Assembly (NCBI GenBank): GCA_046331625.1
Contig: JAXLQL010000036.1
Coordinates: forward strand, 13,712 to 77,711
DNA length: 64,000 nt
Source: JAXLQL01 sp046331625
GTDB taxonomy: Bacteria > Acidobacteriota > Terriglobia > Bryobacterales > Bryobacteraceae
Direction: 5' to 3'
Positions 33,682 to 42,578 of the stretch are shown piece after piece; position 1 is the first letter of the stretch, and every line of letters starts with the position of its first letter. Both the position numbers and the translations under genes were made by a program. The notes under the pieces were generated by a model. The model made no database searches. It had not been told where the DNA came from and was given only the letters and a program-made list of their open reading frames with translations.

Positions 33682-35061
33682 TCAGGACTCGGTATAGCCT
33701 TCCTCGCCGTGCAGTGCCAGATCGAGACCGGTAGTTTCGTCCATGGGATCCGTCCGCAGTCCCGTAGTCCACTCGCAGATCTTCAGAGCGGCGAGCGTTC
33801 CAACCGTGGTGAGCGCAATGGCGATGACCGCGCCGATCACTTGATTGAGGATCTGGCCGCCGTTGCCGTCCACGAGCCCGAGCGGAGCCGGCTGGCCGTT
33901 GGCGAGTTTGAGTCCATCGTTGATCGCGTTGGTGGCGAAGATGCCCGTGGTGAGGCAACCGATGGTGCCGCCGATGCCGTGGACCCCGAAGGCGTCGAGC
34001 GAGTCGTCATAGCCGAATTGGTTTTTCACCACGCTCACCATCCAATAGCAGATGACGCCGCCGAGGAATCCGATGAGCATTGCCGCGAACGGTTGCACGA
34101 AGCCCGCAGCCTGCGTCACGGTCGCCAAACCCGCTACTGCACCTGAGATCGCTCCCAGCGCGCTGACACGGCCACTGCGGATCCGTTCGATCAGCATCCA
34201 GCCCACGGCTCCGGCCGCAGCACCGAAATGCGTGTTGACGAACGCGCTGGTGGCGAGGCCTGAAGCGGCCAGTGCGCTTCCCGCGTTGAATCCGAACCAA
34301 CCCACCCATAACAGGCAAGCGCCGATGAAGCTGAGCACGAGGCTATGCGGTTTCATCGGCTCGTCTGGATATCCGGTGCGCTTGCCGAGGTAGAGTGCGC
34401 ACACCAGCGCCGAATAGCCGCTGGTGATGTGGACCACGGTTCCGCCGGCAAAATCGAATACAGGAAAGCGCCCGCCCATGTATGCGTTCAAGAGTCCGCC
34501 CTTGCCCCAGACCATGTGCGCGGTGGGGAAGTACACCAGCACCGCCCACAGCGTGCAAAACAGGACCGTGGCGCTGAACTTCATCCGCTCGGCAAACGCG
34601 CCCGTGATGAGCGCCGGTGTGATGATGGCGAACATCAGTTGATAGACCATAAAGGTCTGGTGCGGGATGGTGGGTGCGTACTCCGAGGGCGCGGCTCCGA
34701 CGCCGTTGAGGAACAAGTGGCCGAGCCCGCCCACGAACGACGATCCTTCGCCGAAAGCGAGACTGTAGCCGAACACGGCCCAGACGACGGTCATGATCGC
34801 CATCAGCGCAAAGCTATGCATCATGGTTCCGAGGACGTTCTTGCGGCGGACCAAACCGGAGTAGAAAAGGACGAGGCCCGGTCCGGTCATCATCAACACC
34901 AGCGCGGCGCTGGTGAGCATCCACGCGTTGTCGCCGGACAGTTGGGCCGATTTCACCGCTGATTTCAGAGCGGCAACATCGGACTCGACTGTTTGGGAAA
35001 AGGCGGAAAGGCAGAGAAGGTGTAGCGCGGCAAAGCGCGCCCAGAGGCGAGATGACGTCAT
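33682..35061 (-). CDS. amt: Ammonium channel Amt
   Basis: A 459-residue Amt/Rh family channel starting at ATG 35061 (MTSSRLWARF), where a cleavable leader is followed by a short periplasmic stretch and 11 helices. The longer upstream frame has no hydrophobic N-terminus, so I rejected it. Family residues are FYSGLVRRKNVL, the two pore histidines in GGTVVHITSGYSAL and FGVHGIGGTIGCL, and FNAGSALAA. It conducts ammonium or ammonia across the inner membrane. Unlike most amt loci there is no glnK/glnB beside it. The last residues (DLALHGEEGYTES) form the cytoplasmic tail. Confidence 0.95.
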   Translation of the reverse strand: MTSSRLWARFAALHLLCLSAFSQTVESDVAALKSAVKSAQLSGDNAWMLTSAALVLMMTGPGLVLFYSGLVRRKNVLGTMMHSFALMAIMTVVWAVFGYSLAFGEGSSFVGGLGHLFLNGVGAAPSEYAPTIPHQTFMVYQLMFAIITPALITGAFAERMKFSATVLFCTLWAVLVYFPTAHMVWGKGGLLNAYMGGRFPVFDFAGGTVVHITSGYSALVCALYLGKRTGYPDEPMKPHSLVLSFIGACLLWVGWFGFNAGSALAASGLATSAFVNTHFGAAAGAVGWMLIERIRSGRVSALGAISGAVAGLATVTQAAGFVQPFAAMLIGFLGGVICYWMVSVVKNQFGYDDSLDAFGVHGIGGTIGCLTTGIFATNAINDGLKLANGQPAPLGLVDGNGGQILNQVIGAVIAIALTTVGTLAALKICEWTTGLRTDPMDETTGLDLALHGEEGYTES

Positions 35062-35201
35062 GGTCGATGTGAAGCTCGACGAAGAGCTTTCATCAATCTT
35101 AGGCCGCACGCGGCGCGCCGTGGCATCGATTTCTTGGATCGGCTCGATAGAAATCGTTGATCGGTGCCGCGGCTGGTGCACCGTGAGATACTAGCCGGAA
35201 G

Positions 35202-35729
35202 GTGTTTGGCCGTTCCTCGGAAGATCGACTGTCGCGCTTGGCGAAGAATCTCGACCGCGTGGTGGAGCGCGACCGTGCTCGCCAGGAGCGAGAGCGGCGG
35301 ATGGAGGCGTTGCGGCGGCAGGGCGGCTCGGAACTGTTCGGGATGTGCAAGCGCCTGGCATTGTCGCTCAATGATCTGCTGAGCAACGCCGTGGCCGTGG
35401 TGACGCCAGACGACTTCACGGTGGACGGCTTCGAAGACAAGGCGATGCATCTGGTCCAGATCAGCATCAACGGCCGCATTCTGCAGTTGACCTATCAGCC
35501 AACAGCCGAGCTCGAAGCAATCGACCACATCCGCGTGCCCTACACGCTCGAGGGCTCGGTGCGGTGGTTCAACCAGGACATGATCGAGCGCGACGATGTC
35601 CGCGACCATGGGCTCTACTACTGTGTGAATGGGGACAAGGGCGATTGGCGCTTCGTGGATCCGATTTCGCGCAAACTGGGTTCGGTGACCGAGGAGTACC
35701 TGATCGGGCTGCTCGAGCAACTGCTCTGA
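35202..35729 (+). CDS. Conserved-looking protein of unknown function with basic coiled N-terminus
   Basis: A 175-residue cytoplasmic protein from GTG 35202. Residues 5-40 are a highly charged helix (LAKNLDRVVERDRARQERER). The rest is an alpha/beta domain: LFGMCKRLALSLNDLLSNAV, MHLVQISINGRILQLTYQPT, VRWFNQDMIERDDVRDHGLY and WRFVDPISRKLGSVTEEYLI. The layout of strands and the final helix looks like a small ligand- or nucleic-acid-binding fold, but I do not recognise a family. It is divergent from amt across 140 nt and is followed by repeat material. Confidence 0.65.
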   Translation: MFGRSSEDRLSRLAKNLDRVVERDRARQERERRMEALRRQGGSELFGMCKRLALSLNDLLSNAVAVVTPDDFTVDGFEDKAMHLVQISINGRILQLTYQPTAELEAIDHIRVPYTLEGSVRWFNQDMIERDDVRDHGLYYCVNGDKGDWRFVDPISRKLGSVTEEYLIGLLEQLL

Positions 35730-35783
35730 AATCCCCACGCGGGAGAAACGCCGTCTCGCGGCGGGCGGGTTACTGAGGCGGGT

Positions 35784-35974
35784 ACGGCTGGACCGAGGTC
35801 CCGCGCTGGCTAAAGCCTGGCTAAAGCCCGCCCTACACGGAAGGGCAGGTGCTGAGGCCGGAGCCGGCGTTTCTGAAGAACCTCAATGCGAGCTCCAGCA
35901 GCGGGACTGAAGCCTGCCCCACACGCGGGCTGAAATCTCGCGGCCGGCGAAGAAACGGAAGGATAGTAGTGCAC
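35784..35974 (+). repeat. Rearranged double-hairpin repeats plus tail module
   Basis: 35784-35837 has GGTCCCGCGCTGGCTAAAG followed by a second, tandem CTGGCTAAAGCCCGCCCTAC. 35901-35922 is a deletion form in which the left arm of hairpin 1 joins the right arm of hairpin 2 (GCGGGACTGAAGCCTGCCCC + AC). 35936-35974 is the 39-nt tail module (TCTCGCGGCCGGCGAAGAAA..., ending AGTAGTGCAC). Together they fill the 274-nt gap between convergent genes. I see no gene in this gap. Confidence 0.8.
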
Positions 35975-36003
35975 GGCGCTCTGGGCGCGGAGGCGTGTCT
36001 GCT

Positions 36004-37827
36004 CTACGGCCGCAGACGCCACTGCTCGTCGAACAACCCAGCGGCGACCGGTTTGCCCGCGGCATCGAGCACGGCCCAGTCTCCCAGGCGCGGAAACAGC
36101 AGAGCGTTCGTCCCCTTGAACTCGCGTTCGCCGAACGAGTGTCCTGTATTGAGCACGACGTAGCGCTTCGGGTTCAGGGGATTCGGATAGATCATCGCGA
36201 GCGTGTGGCTTGCGGCGGGGAAGCGCTTCTCACCCACGCGAATGTCGCTGCCATCCAAGCGGATTGGTAGCTTGGGCGCGATCTTCGCGATGAGCGCGTT
36301 CGAGGAAGGGTCGCCGAATAGGACCAGGTTGTGCTCGGCAATCTGCTTCGCCGTCACCCGCGTGTCGTCTTCCACGCGCACGTCGCCGCGCATCCACTTG
36401 GTGAATTCGGCCTGGAAGCGTTCCAGGCGCTCACTGGATCCCTTGCCTGGGCGCACACATAGGAACGAGTCCTGAAACGCGTCGTCGATCGGTCCTTGAA
36501 GCCCGTGCTGCTTGCGCAGTCCCGAAGACGAGCGCGCTTCCGCCCACTTGCCGGCGCGCTTCTCGAAGGTGCCGCCGTGTGCGAATCTCTGCCCGTCGAG
36601 CGTGAGGGTACCAGGCCGGTCAAGGCGAATCCGCGAAACATTTCGTGTGGTTACTGTTCCGCCGTCGGTATCCACCTGCGCGCGGTCATAATGCCGCTCG
36701 AGGCCTTCCACCGTGACCCAGGCGCAGTTGTCGTATCGGGTGGTGTAGGTGACGAAGGACATCTTTTCGAACGAGCGCTTGCCCTTGGCGGCGTAGCCAT
36801 CGAGGAACTCGTCAGACTCACGCTTGCTGTCGGGATGGAACTTGTGTCCGCTGTTGGGTCCCACGAGGAAGAGCACGTTCGACAACTGCAGCTTTTCGGC
36901 CGCGAGTTGGTTCTTGATGTTGACCGAAGCTTGCAGTTGCGGATCCTGATCACCGCCATAGCCGACGGTGGGCACGTTGAACGCGTTGTGCGCGTAGTCC
37001 ATCGCGTCATATATATGGAGCGGCAGGCGCACCCACTCCGGCAGCTCGGTTTGCTTGGCGTAACGGATCGTCTCGGTGAATCCGGCGCCCGCTTCGATCG
37101 CCACCCAGCGGCTGGGATCGTGGAGGCCGATGTGCCACGTGCCGGCGCCGCCCATCGAGAATCCACGCAAGATGGTGCGGTCGCGATCGATCTTGTAGCG
37201 CGACTCCACTGACGTCAGGGCTTCGTACACATCGGTCTCGCCGGCCCAGCGGTAGGCGTTGTTGGTGCGCCCGAAGACGTGGAGCTCAATGCGATCCGGG
37301 TATGTGAGCGAGTTCGGCTTTGACTGCTCGGCTTGCGCGATGAAGCTCGCCTCGCTGAGCGTGGCGCCGCGCCCGTGCAGAACGACGTCAAGCCGGATCG
37401 GCTTCGACCCGTCATAGGCGGGCGGCACCACCACAACGTAAGGCTGCAAGCTGCTATCCACCTTCGATCGATAGGCACGAGCCACGCGCCGGCCGCGCTC
37501 TTCCACCCACGGCGTCTTGCCTTGTTCGAGCGCCTTGGCACGCTCCACGCCGCGTTCGAGCACGGTCATTGCGTGCGCTACGTACGGCTTCGAGAAGAAT
37601 TCCTCGGGGTGCCGCAGCAACCACTGGATGGCCTTGTGGTAGACCTCGACATCGGCAAGCTCGGCGTCGGCATGGCGATCGCGCAACAGGGAGATGCGCT
37701 TGCCCAACTCCGTGGTCCGAGCCACGATTTGCGAGCGCTCATCTTCAGTAGGCACATACGCGGGCGGATTCGGCGGAGGCGCTTGCGCGAGCCCGATCAG
37801 CGGCAACAGCAGCAGTAAGCGGCGCAT
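36004..37827 (-). CDS. Secreted alpha/beta-hydrolase (esterase/PHB-depolymerase-like)
   Basis: A 607-residue exported protein with signal peptide MRRLLLLLPLIGLAQA. The central alpha/beta-hydrolase domain has the chain PIRLDVVLHGRGATLSEASF (oxyanion region) and RGFSMGGAGTWHIGLHDP with nucleophile Ser in GFSMGG, then a possible catalytic His in GPNSGHKFHPDSKRE. The C-terminal 250 residues are a separate beta-rich region (LVLFGDPSSNALIAKIAPKL, HTLAMIYPNPLNPKRYVVLN) known from bacterial prolyl-oligopeptidase-like and feruloyl-esterase-like proteins. It probably cleaves esters outside the cytoplasm. It lies 4 nt downstream of the oxidoreductase gene, in one operon. Confidence 0.82.
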   Translation of the reverse strand: MRRLLLLLPLIGLAQAPPPNPPAYVPTEDERSQIVARTTELGKRISLLRDRHADAELADVEVYHKAIQWLLRHPEEFFSKPYVAHAMTVLERGVERAKALEQGKTPWVEERGRRVARAYRSKVDSSLQPYVVVVPPAYDGSKPIRLDVVLHGRGATLSEASFIAQAEQSKPNSLTYPDRIELHVFGRTNNAYRWAGETDVYEALTSVESRYKIDRDRTILRGFSMGGAGTWHIGLHDPSRWVAIEAGAGFTETIRYAKQTELPEWVRLPLHIYDAMDYAHNAFNVPTVGYGGDQDPQLQASVNIKNQLAAEKLQLSNVLFLVGPNSGHKFHPDSKRESDEFLDGYAAKGKRSFEKMSFVTYTTRYDNCAWVTVEGLERHYDRAQVDTDGGTVTTRNVSRIRLDRPGTLTLDGQRFAHGGTFEKRAGKWAEARSSSGLRKQHGLQGPIDDAFQDSFLCVRPGKGSSERLERFQAEFTKWMRGDVRVEDDTRVTAKQIAEHNLVLFGDPSSNALIAKIAPKLPIRLDGSDIRVGEKRFPAASHTLAMIYPNPLNPKRYVVLNTGHSFGEREFKGTNALLFPRLGDWAVLDAAGKPVAAGLFDEQWRLRP

Positions 37828-37831
37828 CGCG

Positions 37832-39115
37832 TTATACCGAAAGCCGCCACGGCTTGCGCTCTTCGCGCGAGAGGAACTTGCGGGGTTCCGACTGTACCGT
37901 GGTCCAGCGCTTGGCGTCCCAATCGAGGCGCATCTTGCTGCGGAGCGACACGTTGCCCAGGATGCACGTGGTGCTCGAGCGCTGGCAGTACTCGATGTCG
38001 CTATTCGGTTTCTGGCGCGTCTTGACGCAATCGAGGAAGTTGGCCCAGTGCGCTACGTTCGCATTGTTGCCGGACTTCACTTCCGTTTCCTGCACCTCGG
38101 AGCCCTTCTCCGGAATCAGCTTGTAGAGCGAGCGGTCAACGAAGAGCGTTCCTTTGTCGCCGTGGAACAGGATGCCGTAGCCCTTGTCGAACATCGAATT
38201 GTTGTTGCCGTAGCGATTCTCGTAGGTGGCGATGAAGCCCGGATACTCGTACGTCACCTGGAGCGTGTCGGGCGTCTCGCGATTGTCGGTGAGGCGATAT
38301 TTGCCACCGAGCGCGGTGATCGACGTGGGCATCACTTCGTTGAACGCCATCTGCACGATGTCGAGCAGGTGGATGCCCCAGTCGGTCATCATGCCGCCGG
38401 CGTAATCCCAGAACCAGCGGAAGTGCGAAAAAGCGTTGGGGTCAACACCGAAGCGGTTCGCGTTGAACTCGCGCATCGGCGCCGGGCCAAGCCACATCTC
38501 CCAATCCAGGTCGGCGGGCGGCTTGGTGTCGGTGGGGTTGCCGATGCCTTCCTTCTTCATGAGGCCGTAGTTCCAGGTGCGAACGAACGTCACCTGCCCG
38601 ATCTCGCCGCTTCTGACGATCTCGGCGGCCTTGCGGAAATGGTCGCCCGAGCGCTGCATGGTGCCCGCCTGCACCACGCGCTTGTACTTGTGCGCCGCCT
38701 GCACCATCTTGGCGCCTTCGTCGACGGTGACGCAGATCGGCTTTTCCACGTAGACGTCTTTGCCGGCCTTGCAGGCTTCGATGGTCATGTAGGGATGCCA
38801 ATGGTCGGGCGTGGAGATGCACACGACGTCGACGGATTTGTCGGCGAGGATCTCGCGAAAATCCTTGATGCCCTTGGCTTGGCCCTTCGTCAGTTCCACC
38901 GCCTTCTCGAGATGCGGCTTGTAGACATCGCAGACGGCCACCACTTCAAGGTTGTCTTGCTTCATGGCCGCTCCGAGATTGCCGCGGCCCATGCGGCCCA
39001 TTCCAATGAAAGCAGCCCGCACGCGGTCATTGGCTCCTTTCACATTTCCGGTGAACAAAGAGGTGGTGAGTGCGGCCGTGGTGGCCGTTTTGAGAAAATC
39101 GCGGCGATCGTCCAT
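37832..39115 (-). CDS. Tat-exported Gfo/Idh/MocA family oxidoreductase
   Basis: A 427-residue protein starting at ATG 39115 with a Tat-like leader (DDRRDFLKTATTAAL). An NAD(P)-binding Rossmann start follows, VRAAFIGMGRMGRGNLGAAM, with the family signatures PDHWHPYMTIEACKAGKDVY and EKPICVTVDEG. The C-terminal alpha/beta substrate domain carries WDYAGGMMTDWGIHLLDIVQ. These exported dehydrogenases act on sugars or inositols, with the cofactor bound before export. The sugar is unknown. Downstream is the secreted esterase (4 nt gap), and upstream by 25 nt is another exported protein on the same strand, consistent with a carbohydrate-use unit. Confidence 0.9.
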   Translation of the reverse strand: MDDRRDFLKTATTAALTTSLFTGNVKGANDRVRAAFIGMGRMGRGNLGAAMKQDNLEVVAVCDVYKPHLEKAVELTKGQAKGIKDFREILADKSVDVVCISTPDHWHPYMTIEACKAGKDVYVEKPICVTVDEGAKMVQAAHKYKRVVQAGTMQRSGDHFRKAAEIVRSGEIGQVTFVRTWNYGLMKKEGIGNPTDTKPPADLDWEMWLGPAPMREFNANRFGVDPNAFSHFRWFWDYAGGMMTDWGIHLLDIVQMAFNEVMPTSITALGGKYRLTDNRETPDTLQVTYEYPGFIATYENRYGNNNSMFDKGYGILFHGDKGTLFVDRSLYKLIPEKGSEVQETEVKSGNNANVAHWANFLDCVKTRQKPNSDIEYCQRSSTTCILGNVSLRSKMRLDWDAKRWTTVQSEPRKFLSREERKPWRLSV

Positions 39116-39140
39116 TCCCTGAGTGTAATCCAAGCCTTGG

Positions 39141-40529
39141 CTACCACAACCCGTGCAAGCGGCCGTACCAGTAGCCGGTGGGAAAGTACGCCAGCGCGTC
39201 TCCGCTTAGGATGTTGGTGAGGAAGCGGAGTTGGGATTCGAGCGTGTTCTCGGGATCGATCATGTACCTCAGATGTTCGCGGTCGAGCACGGCGAACAGT
39301 TTCGCCGCGAGCGCCTTGGCCGCGCCCGCCAACTCGGGATGATGGTGCGCCACCATGCCCGAGCTCACCGCTAGCCGCGCGGCGTTTTCTCCCCACAACA
39401 CGGGAAACGTTCCGTTCTGCCACATCGACGGGCTGTTCCACAGCGAGCGCGGCTTCACCGATTTCTTCAGCGGACGCCACTCGCCTGTCACCGTGTCGAG
39501 CTCGATGTAGTAATAAGCGCGAAAATCATCCCGCATGCCGATTTGCGCGAACTGCCACCATCGGCCCATCGCTCGCAAGTAGCGATCCTTGGCGCGGGAT
39601 TCCATCGTGGCCAGGTGAGCCGCCACCACGACCTCTTTGTCGTGGAACGAGCGGTCTTCCGTGCTGATGTACTTCTCGCGCCCGAGCCCGTAGTTGGTCT
39701 CTCGCGCCGTGGGCATCGAGCCGAAGAGCGAATCCAGCCGCTGGAACTCGCGCAAGAATCGCTTCTCGCCGCTCACCTCGTAGGCCACTCGCTGGATCCA
39801 CGCCCACACCGGCATGTGCCGCTGCGCGCGCGGCATCGATTTCTCGAACTCCCACGTCTCGCCGAAGAAATTGATCTTGTAGCCCATCTGCATCCAAAGA
39901 TCGGCGATGTTGACCAGCATCTTGTCAACGCGCGCACGAGTTTGAGCGGGAGCGATCTGCCGGTATGTGTAGAGTCCCCACACCGGACCGAAGTTCTGTT
40001 CCGTGCTGGTCTGCGTGGTCATCATCTGGCCATAGGGTTTCGAGATCCATCCGGCACGGGCGCTGAAGCGGTCATTGGGATCGATGGAACCGGACCGTTG
40101 CATCAGCACGCCCGGTTGATCGGCGGCTTGCTCGCCGAACGAGTAGTTCACCTCGATCGAGCGGAACGCACGCGCCGCGTACTCGAGCGCTTCGGGATCT
40201 TTCGTCGCGAGATATCGATAGCTTTGGCCCGCGAGAAAGATGCCCGAGATCATCGGGCTGTTCTCGTAGTTGTAGTGCAGGTGCTGCGGAATGCCGAGAT
40301 TGTTCGGATCGGCCGCGGCGAGTTCGGCCTCGGTGTGCGGGCGCTCCTGGTCGAAGTTGACGTGCGAGTACATCAGGCCCTTGTCGTCGTAATAACGCTC
40401 GTGGACGAAGCGTTGGATGCGGCGGATTCTCTCTTCGAGCGGCAGCGATCGATCGAGCCCGCGAAGCGTCGCTGTTTCGGCGCTCAGGGCAGCGGAACCG
40501 GCAAGGGCGAGGAAGTGTCGGCGTTGCAT
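39141..40529 (-). CDS. Tat-exported protein of unknown function
   Basis: A 462-residue protein from ATG 40529 with the twin-arginine-type leader MQRRHFLALAGSAALSAETA. The mature part is dominated by helices with many aromatic residues (RFVHERYYDDKGLMYSHVNF, NLGIPQHLHYNYENSPMISG, FGPVWGLYTYRQIAPAQT, AFRAYYYIEL-like segments). This hints at an alpha/alpha-toroid as in glycan-active enzymes, but I see no catalytic motif I can name. It precedes the Gfo/Idh/MocA gene by 25 nt. The open frame extends 355 codons further upstream through the opposite ankyrin gene, and I treat that part as non-coding. Confidence 0.72.
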   Translation of the reverse strand: MQRRHFLALAGSAALSAETATLRGLDRSLPLEERIRRIQRFVHERYYDDKGLMYSHVNFDQERPHTEAELAAADPNNLGIPQHLHYNYENSPMISGIFLAGQSYRYLATKDPEALEYAARAFRSIEVNYSFGEQAADQPGVLMQRSGSIDPNDRFSARAGWISKPYGQMMTTQTSTEQNFGPVWGLYTYRQIAPAQTRARVDKMLVNIADLWMQMGYKINFFGETWEFEKSMPRAQRHMPVWAWIQRVAYEVSGEKRFLREFQRLDSLFGSMPTARETNYGLGREKYISTEDRSFHDKEVVVAAHLATMESRAKDRYLRAMGRWWQFAQIGMRDDFRAYYYIELDTVTGEWRPLKKSVKPRSLWNSPSMWQNGTFPVLWGENAARLAVSSGMVAHHHPELAGAAKALAAKLFAVLDREHLRYMIDPENTLESQLRFLTNILSGDALAYFPTGYWYGRLHGLW

Positions 40530-40553
40530 CGAGGCCCAGCTTATCATCATGGG

Positions 40554-41720
40554 ATGCCCGATCCTGTCGCGGACCTGATGCGCCGCGCGCTCGAGTCCAG
40601 TGAGCCCGTTCCCGCAGTCGAGTCGTTGCTCGGCCAACATCCTGATCTGCTCGAACGGATCGGCCAATGGTGGGCGCCTGGCTTTTGCGCCGATCGAATC
40701 CCCGTGCCGATCGCGCGGCTGTTGGTGGAGCGGGGGGCGCCGCTGAGCGTGCATGCCGCAGCCGGGTTCGGATTCATCGATCGCATCGACCCCTCGTTGG
40801 TCCACGCCAAGGGCGGCGATGGATGCACGCCACTGCACTTCGCGCGCGACTTGGCTACGGCGCAATTTCTTTTGGACCACGGCGCCGTTATCGATGCTCG
40901 CGACGAGGATCACGATTCGACGCCGGCGCAGTGGCGGATCGGCGATTCTCCGGATGTCGTGCGTTACTTGCTCAGTCGCTGCGCGACTCCCGACATCTTC
41001 ATTGCTGCGGCTCTCGGCGATCGCGACCTCGCCGCCCGCCTGATTCGCGAGAACCCGGCCTGCGTGTCGTATCGGATTGGCCGCCTTCCTGCGTTCCCCC
41101 CGATCGGTCACAAGGGCCGCGGAGGCACGATCCTGCAGTGGAGCCTCGCGTTCAACTCGTATCCTCACCAGATTGCGCTCTTGAAGGGACATCGCGATCT
41201 CTTTGACCTTCTCTACGAACACAGCGATGACCGAACGCGCCTGCTCGTCAATTGCGTGCTCGCGCGGCGTGACGAGGCGATGGAGATCGCGGCCCAGCAT
41301 CCGGATATGGTGGCGTCGCTCGAAGACGCCGATCTCCAACTGCCTGCGCTCTACTGCTGGGAAACCAACACGAACCTCGAGGCCGTGCGGCTGATGCTCG
41401 ACCTGGGATTTCCGGTTGCGCATCCGGAGCGCAGTCACGGCTATTCGGCTTTGCACAATGCCGCGTGGTCTGGCAGCGCCGCACTGGTGGACCTGCTCGT
41501 CGCGCGAGGCGCTCCGGTGGCCCTCGTCGATCCGCGCTATCAGGCTACGCCGCTCGGCTACGCGCTTCACGATTGCCTGGTGGAGAAGCGACATCCCGAA
41601 GGCGAGTTCGCCAAAGTGGTGGAGTCGCTGTTGCGGGCGGGCAGCCCGTGGAAGCGGGATGTGTACCCGACGGGGGACGAGCGCGTCAACGAGGTGTTCC
41701 GGAGGTTCAACTCACGTTAG
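40554..41720 (+). CDS. Ankyrin-repeat protein
   Basis: A 388-residue cytoplasmic protein from ATG 40554 (MPDPVADLMRRALESSEPV) with no signal peptide. Ankyrin units are seen at GGDGCTPLHFARDLATAQFL, SYPHQIALLKGHRDLFDLLY and GYSALHNAAWSGSAALVDLL, the last followed by VARGAPVALVDPRYQATPLG. Ankyrin repeats bind proteins, and the partner is unknown. Its start codon is only 24 nt from the divergent start of the exported protein, so one or both promoters must lie inside the opposite coding region. The 3' end overlaps the convergent ytfG-like gene by 14 nt. Confidence 0.85.
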   Translation: MPDPVADLMRRALESSEPVPAVESLLGQHPDLLERIGQWWAPGFCADRIPVPIARLLVERGAPLSVHAAAGFGFIDRIDPSLVHAKGGDGCTPLHFARDLATAQFLLDHGAVIDARDEDHDSTPAQWRIGDSPDVVRYLLSRCATPDIFIAAALGDRDLAARLIRENPACVSYRIGRLPAFPPIGHKGRGGTILQWSLAFNSYPHQIALLKGHRDLFDLLYEHSDDRTRLLVNCVLARRDEAMEIAAQHPDMVASLEDADLQLPALYCWETNTNLEAVRLMLDLGFPVAHPERSHGYSALHNAAWSGSAALVDLLVARGAPVALVDPRYQATPLGYALHDCLVEKRHPEGEFAKVVESLLRAGSPWKRDVYPTGDERVNEVFRRFNSR

Positions 41721-42561
41721 GCACCGCTTCGCGCACGGCGACCGCGAGGGGCGTGGTGGGCCTGCCGATCAGCTTCGACAGCGTTCGACCGTCGTCGAAC
41801 AACTCGTCTCGCGAGACCACCGTATCGAAGCCAGCGTAGAGCTCGGCAACGACTTGGGGCAGTCCGAATCCCACGAGTGCCTCGGCGTAGCCGGCTTCCG
41901 GTAGGTCTTTGTATGGGATCGTGCGTCCAGCTTGGCGCGAGATCTCGGCGGCGAGGTCCGAAAGAGTGTAGGAGTCATCGCCAGCGAGTTCGTAGGTCTT
42001 GCCATCATGGCCGTCAGTGGTGAGCACGGCAACGGCTGCGTCTGCGTAGTCGGCACGGGTGGCCGAAGAGATCTTTCCGTTGCCGGCATTGCCGAGGAAC
42101 GCGCCGCCCGCGAGCGCTCCGGGAATCGATGCCGTGTAGTTCTCCGTGTACCAGCCGTTGCGGAGAATCGTATAGGGAATTCCCGAGGCTTTCAGGTCGG
42201 CTTCGGTTACACGATGGTCTGCGGCGAGCCCCAACGTCGATGTGCCGGCGTGCAGGAGGCTCGTATAAACGATGCGTTTCACGCCAGCCTTCTTGGCGGC
42301 CTCGATGACGTTGTGGTGGTGCGCCGCGCGGCCGGTGAGATCGCTCGAGGAGATGAGCAGTAGCGTGTCAGCGCCGGCAAGGGCAGCCTCGAGAGAGGCT
42401 GGGTCGCTGTAGTCACCCCGGCGTGCTTCGACGCCGAGGTCCGCTGCTTTCGACGGTGTACGAACGATGGCCACAATGTGGTGTTGGGGCGCGGTGGCTT
42501 TCAGCTTGTTGACGACGAGCCGGCCGAGTTGTCCGGTGGCTCCTGTAATTGCGATGGTCAT
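41707..42561 (-). CDS. ytfG: NmrA/SDR-type NAD(P)H:quinone oxidoreductase (YtfG/QOR2-like)
   Basis: A 284-residue protein from ATG 42561 (E. coli YtfG has 286). The dinucleotide site is AITGATGQLGRLVVNKL. Further family marks are GDYSDPASLEAALAGADTLL, KRIVYTSLLHAGTSTLGLA, and YTILRNGWYTENY at the substrate pocket. It should reduce quinones or bind NADP(H) as a redox sensor in the cytoplasm. Seventeen nt separate it from the yceI-like gene upstream, and both lie behind the MarR gene. The longer frame upstream of 42561 overlaps yceI and is rejected. The symbol reflects family resemblance, not proven orthology. Confidence 0.88.
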   Translation of the reverse strand: MTIAITGATGQLGRLVVNKLKATAPQHHIVAIVRTPSKAADLGVEARRGDYSDPASLEAALAGADTLLLISSSDLTGRAAHHHNVIEAAKKAGVKRIVYTSLLHAGTSTLGLAADHRVTEADLKASGIPYTILRNGWYTENYTASIPGALAGGAFLGNAGNGKISSATRADYADAAVAVLTTDGHDGKTYELAGDDSYTLSDLAAEISRQAGRTIPYKDLPEAGYAEALVGFGLPQVVAELYAGFDTVVSRDELFDDGRTLSKLIGRPTTPLAVAVREAVPNVS

Positions 42562-42578
42562 TTTCGTTCTCCTGGTGG

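Noticed and set aside
40554..41594. N-terminal extension of the exported protein on the minus strand up to 41594
   Set aside because: It runs opposite the ankyrin gene, and ATG 40529 gives a proper twin-arginine leader.
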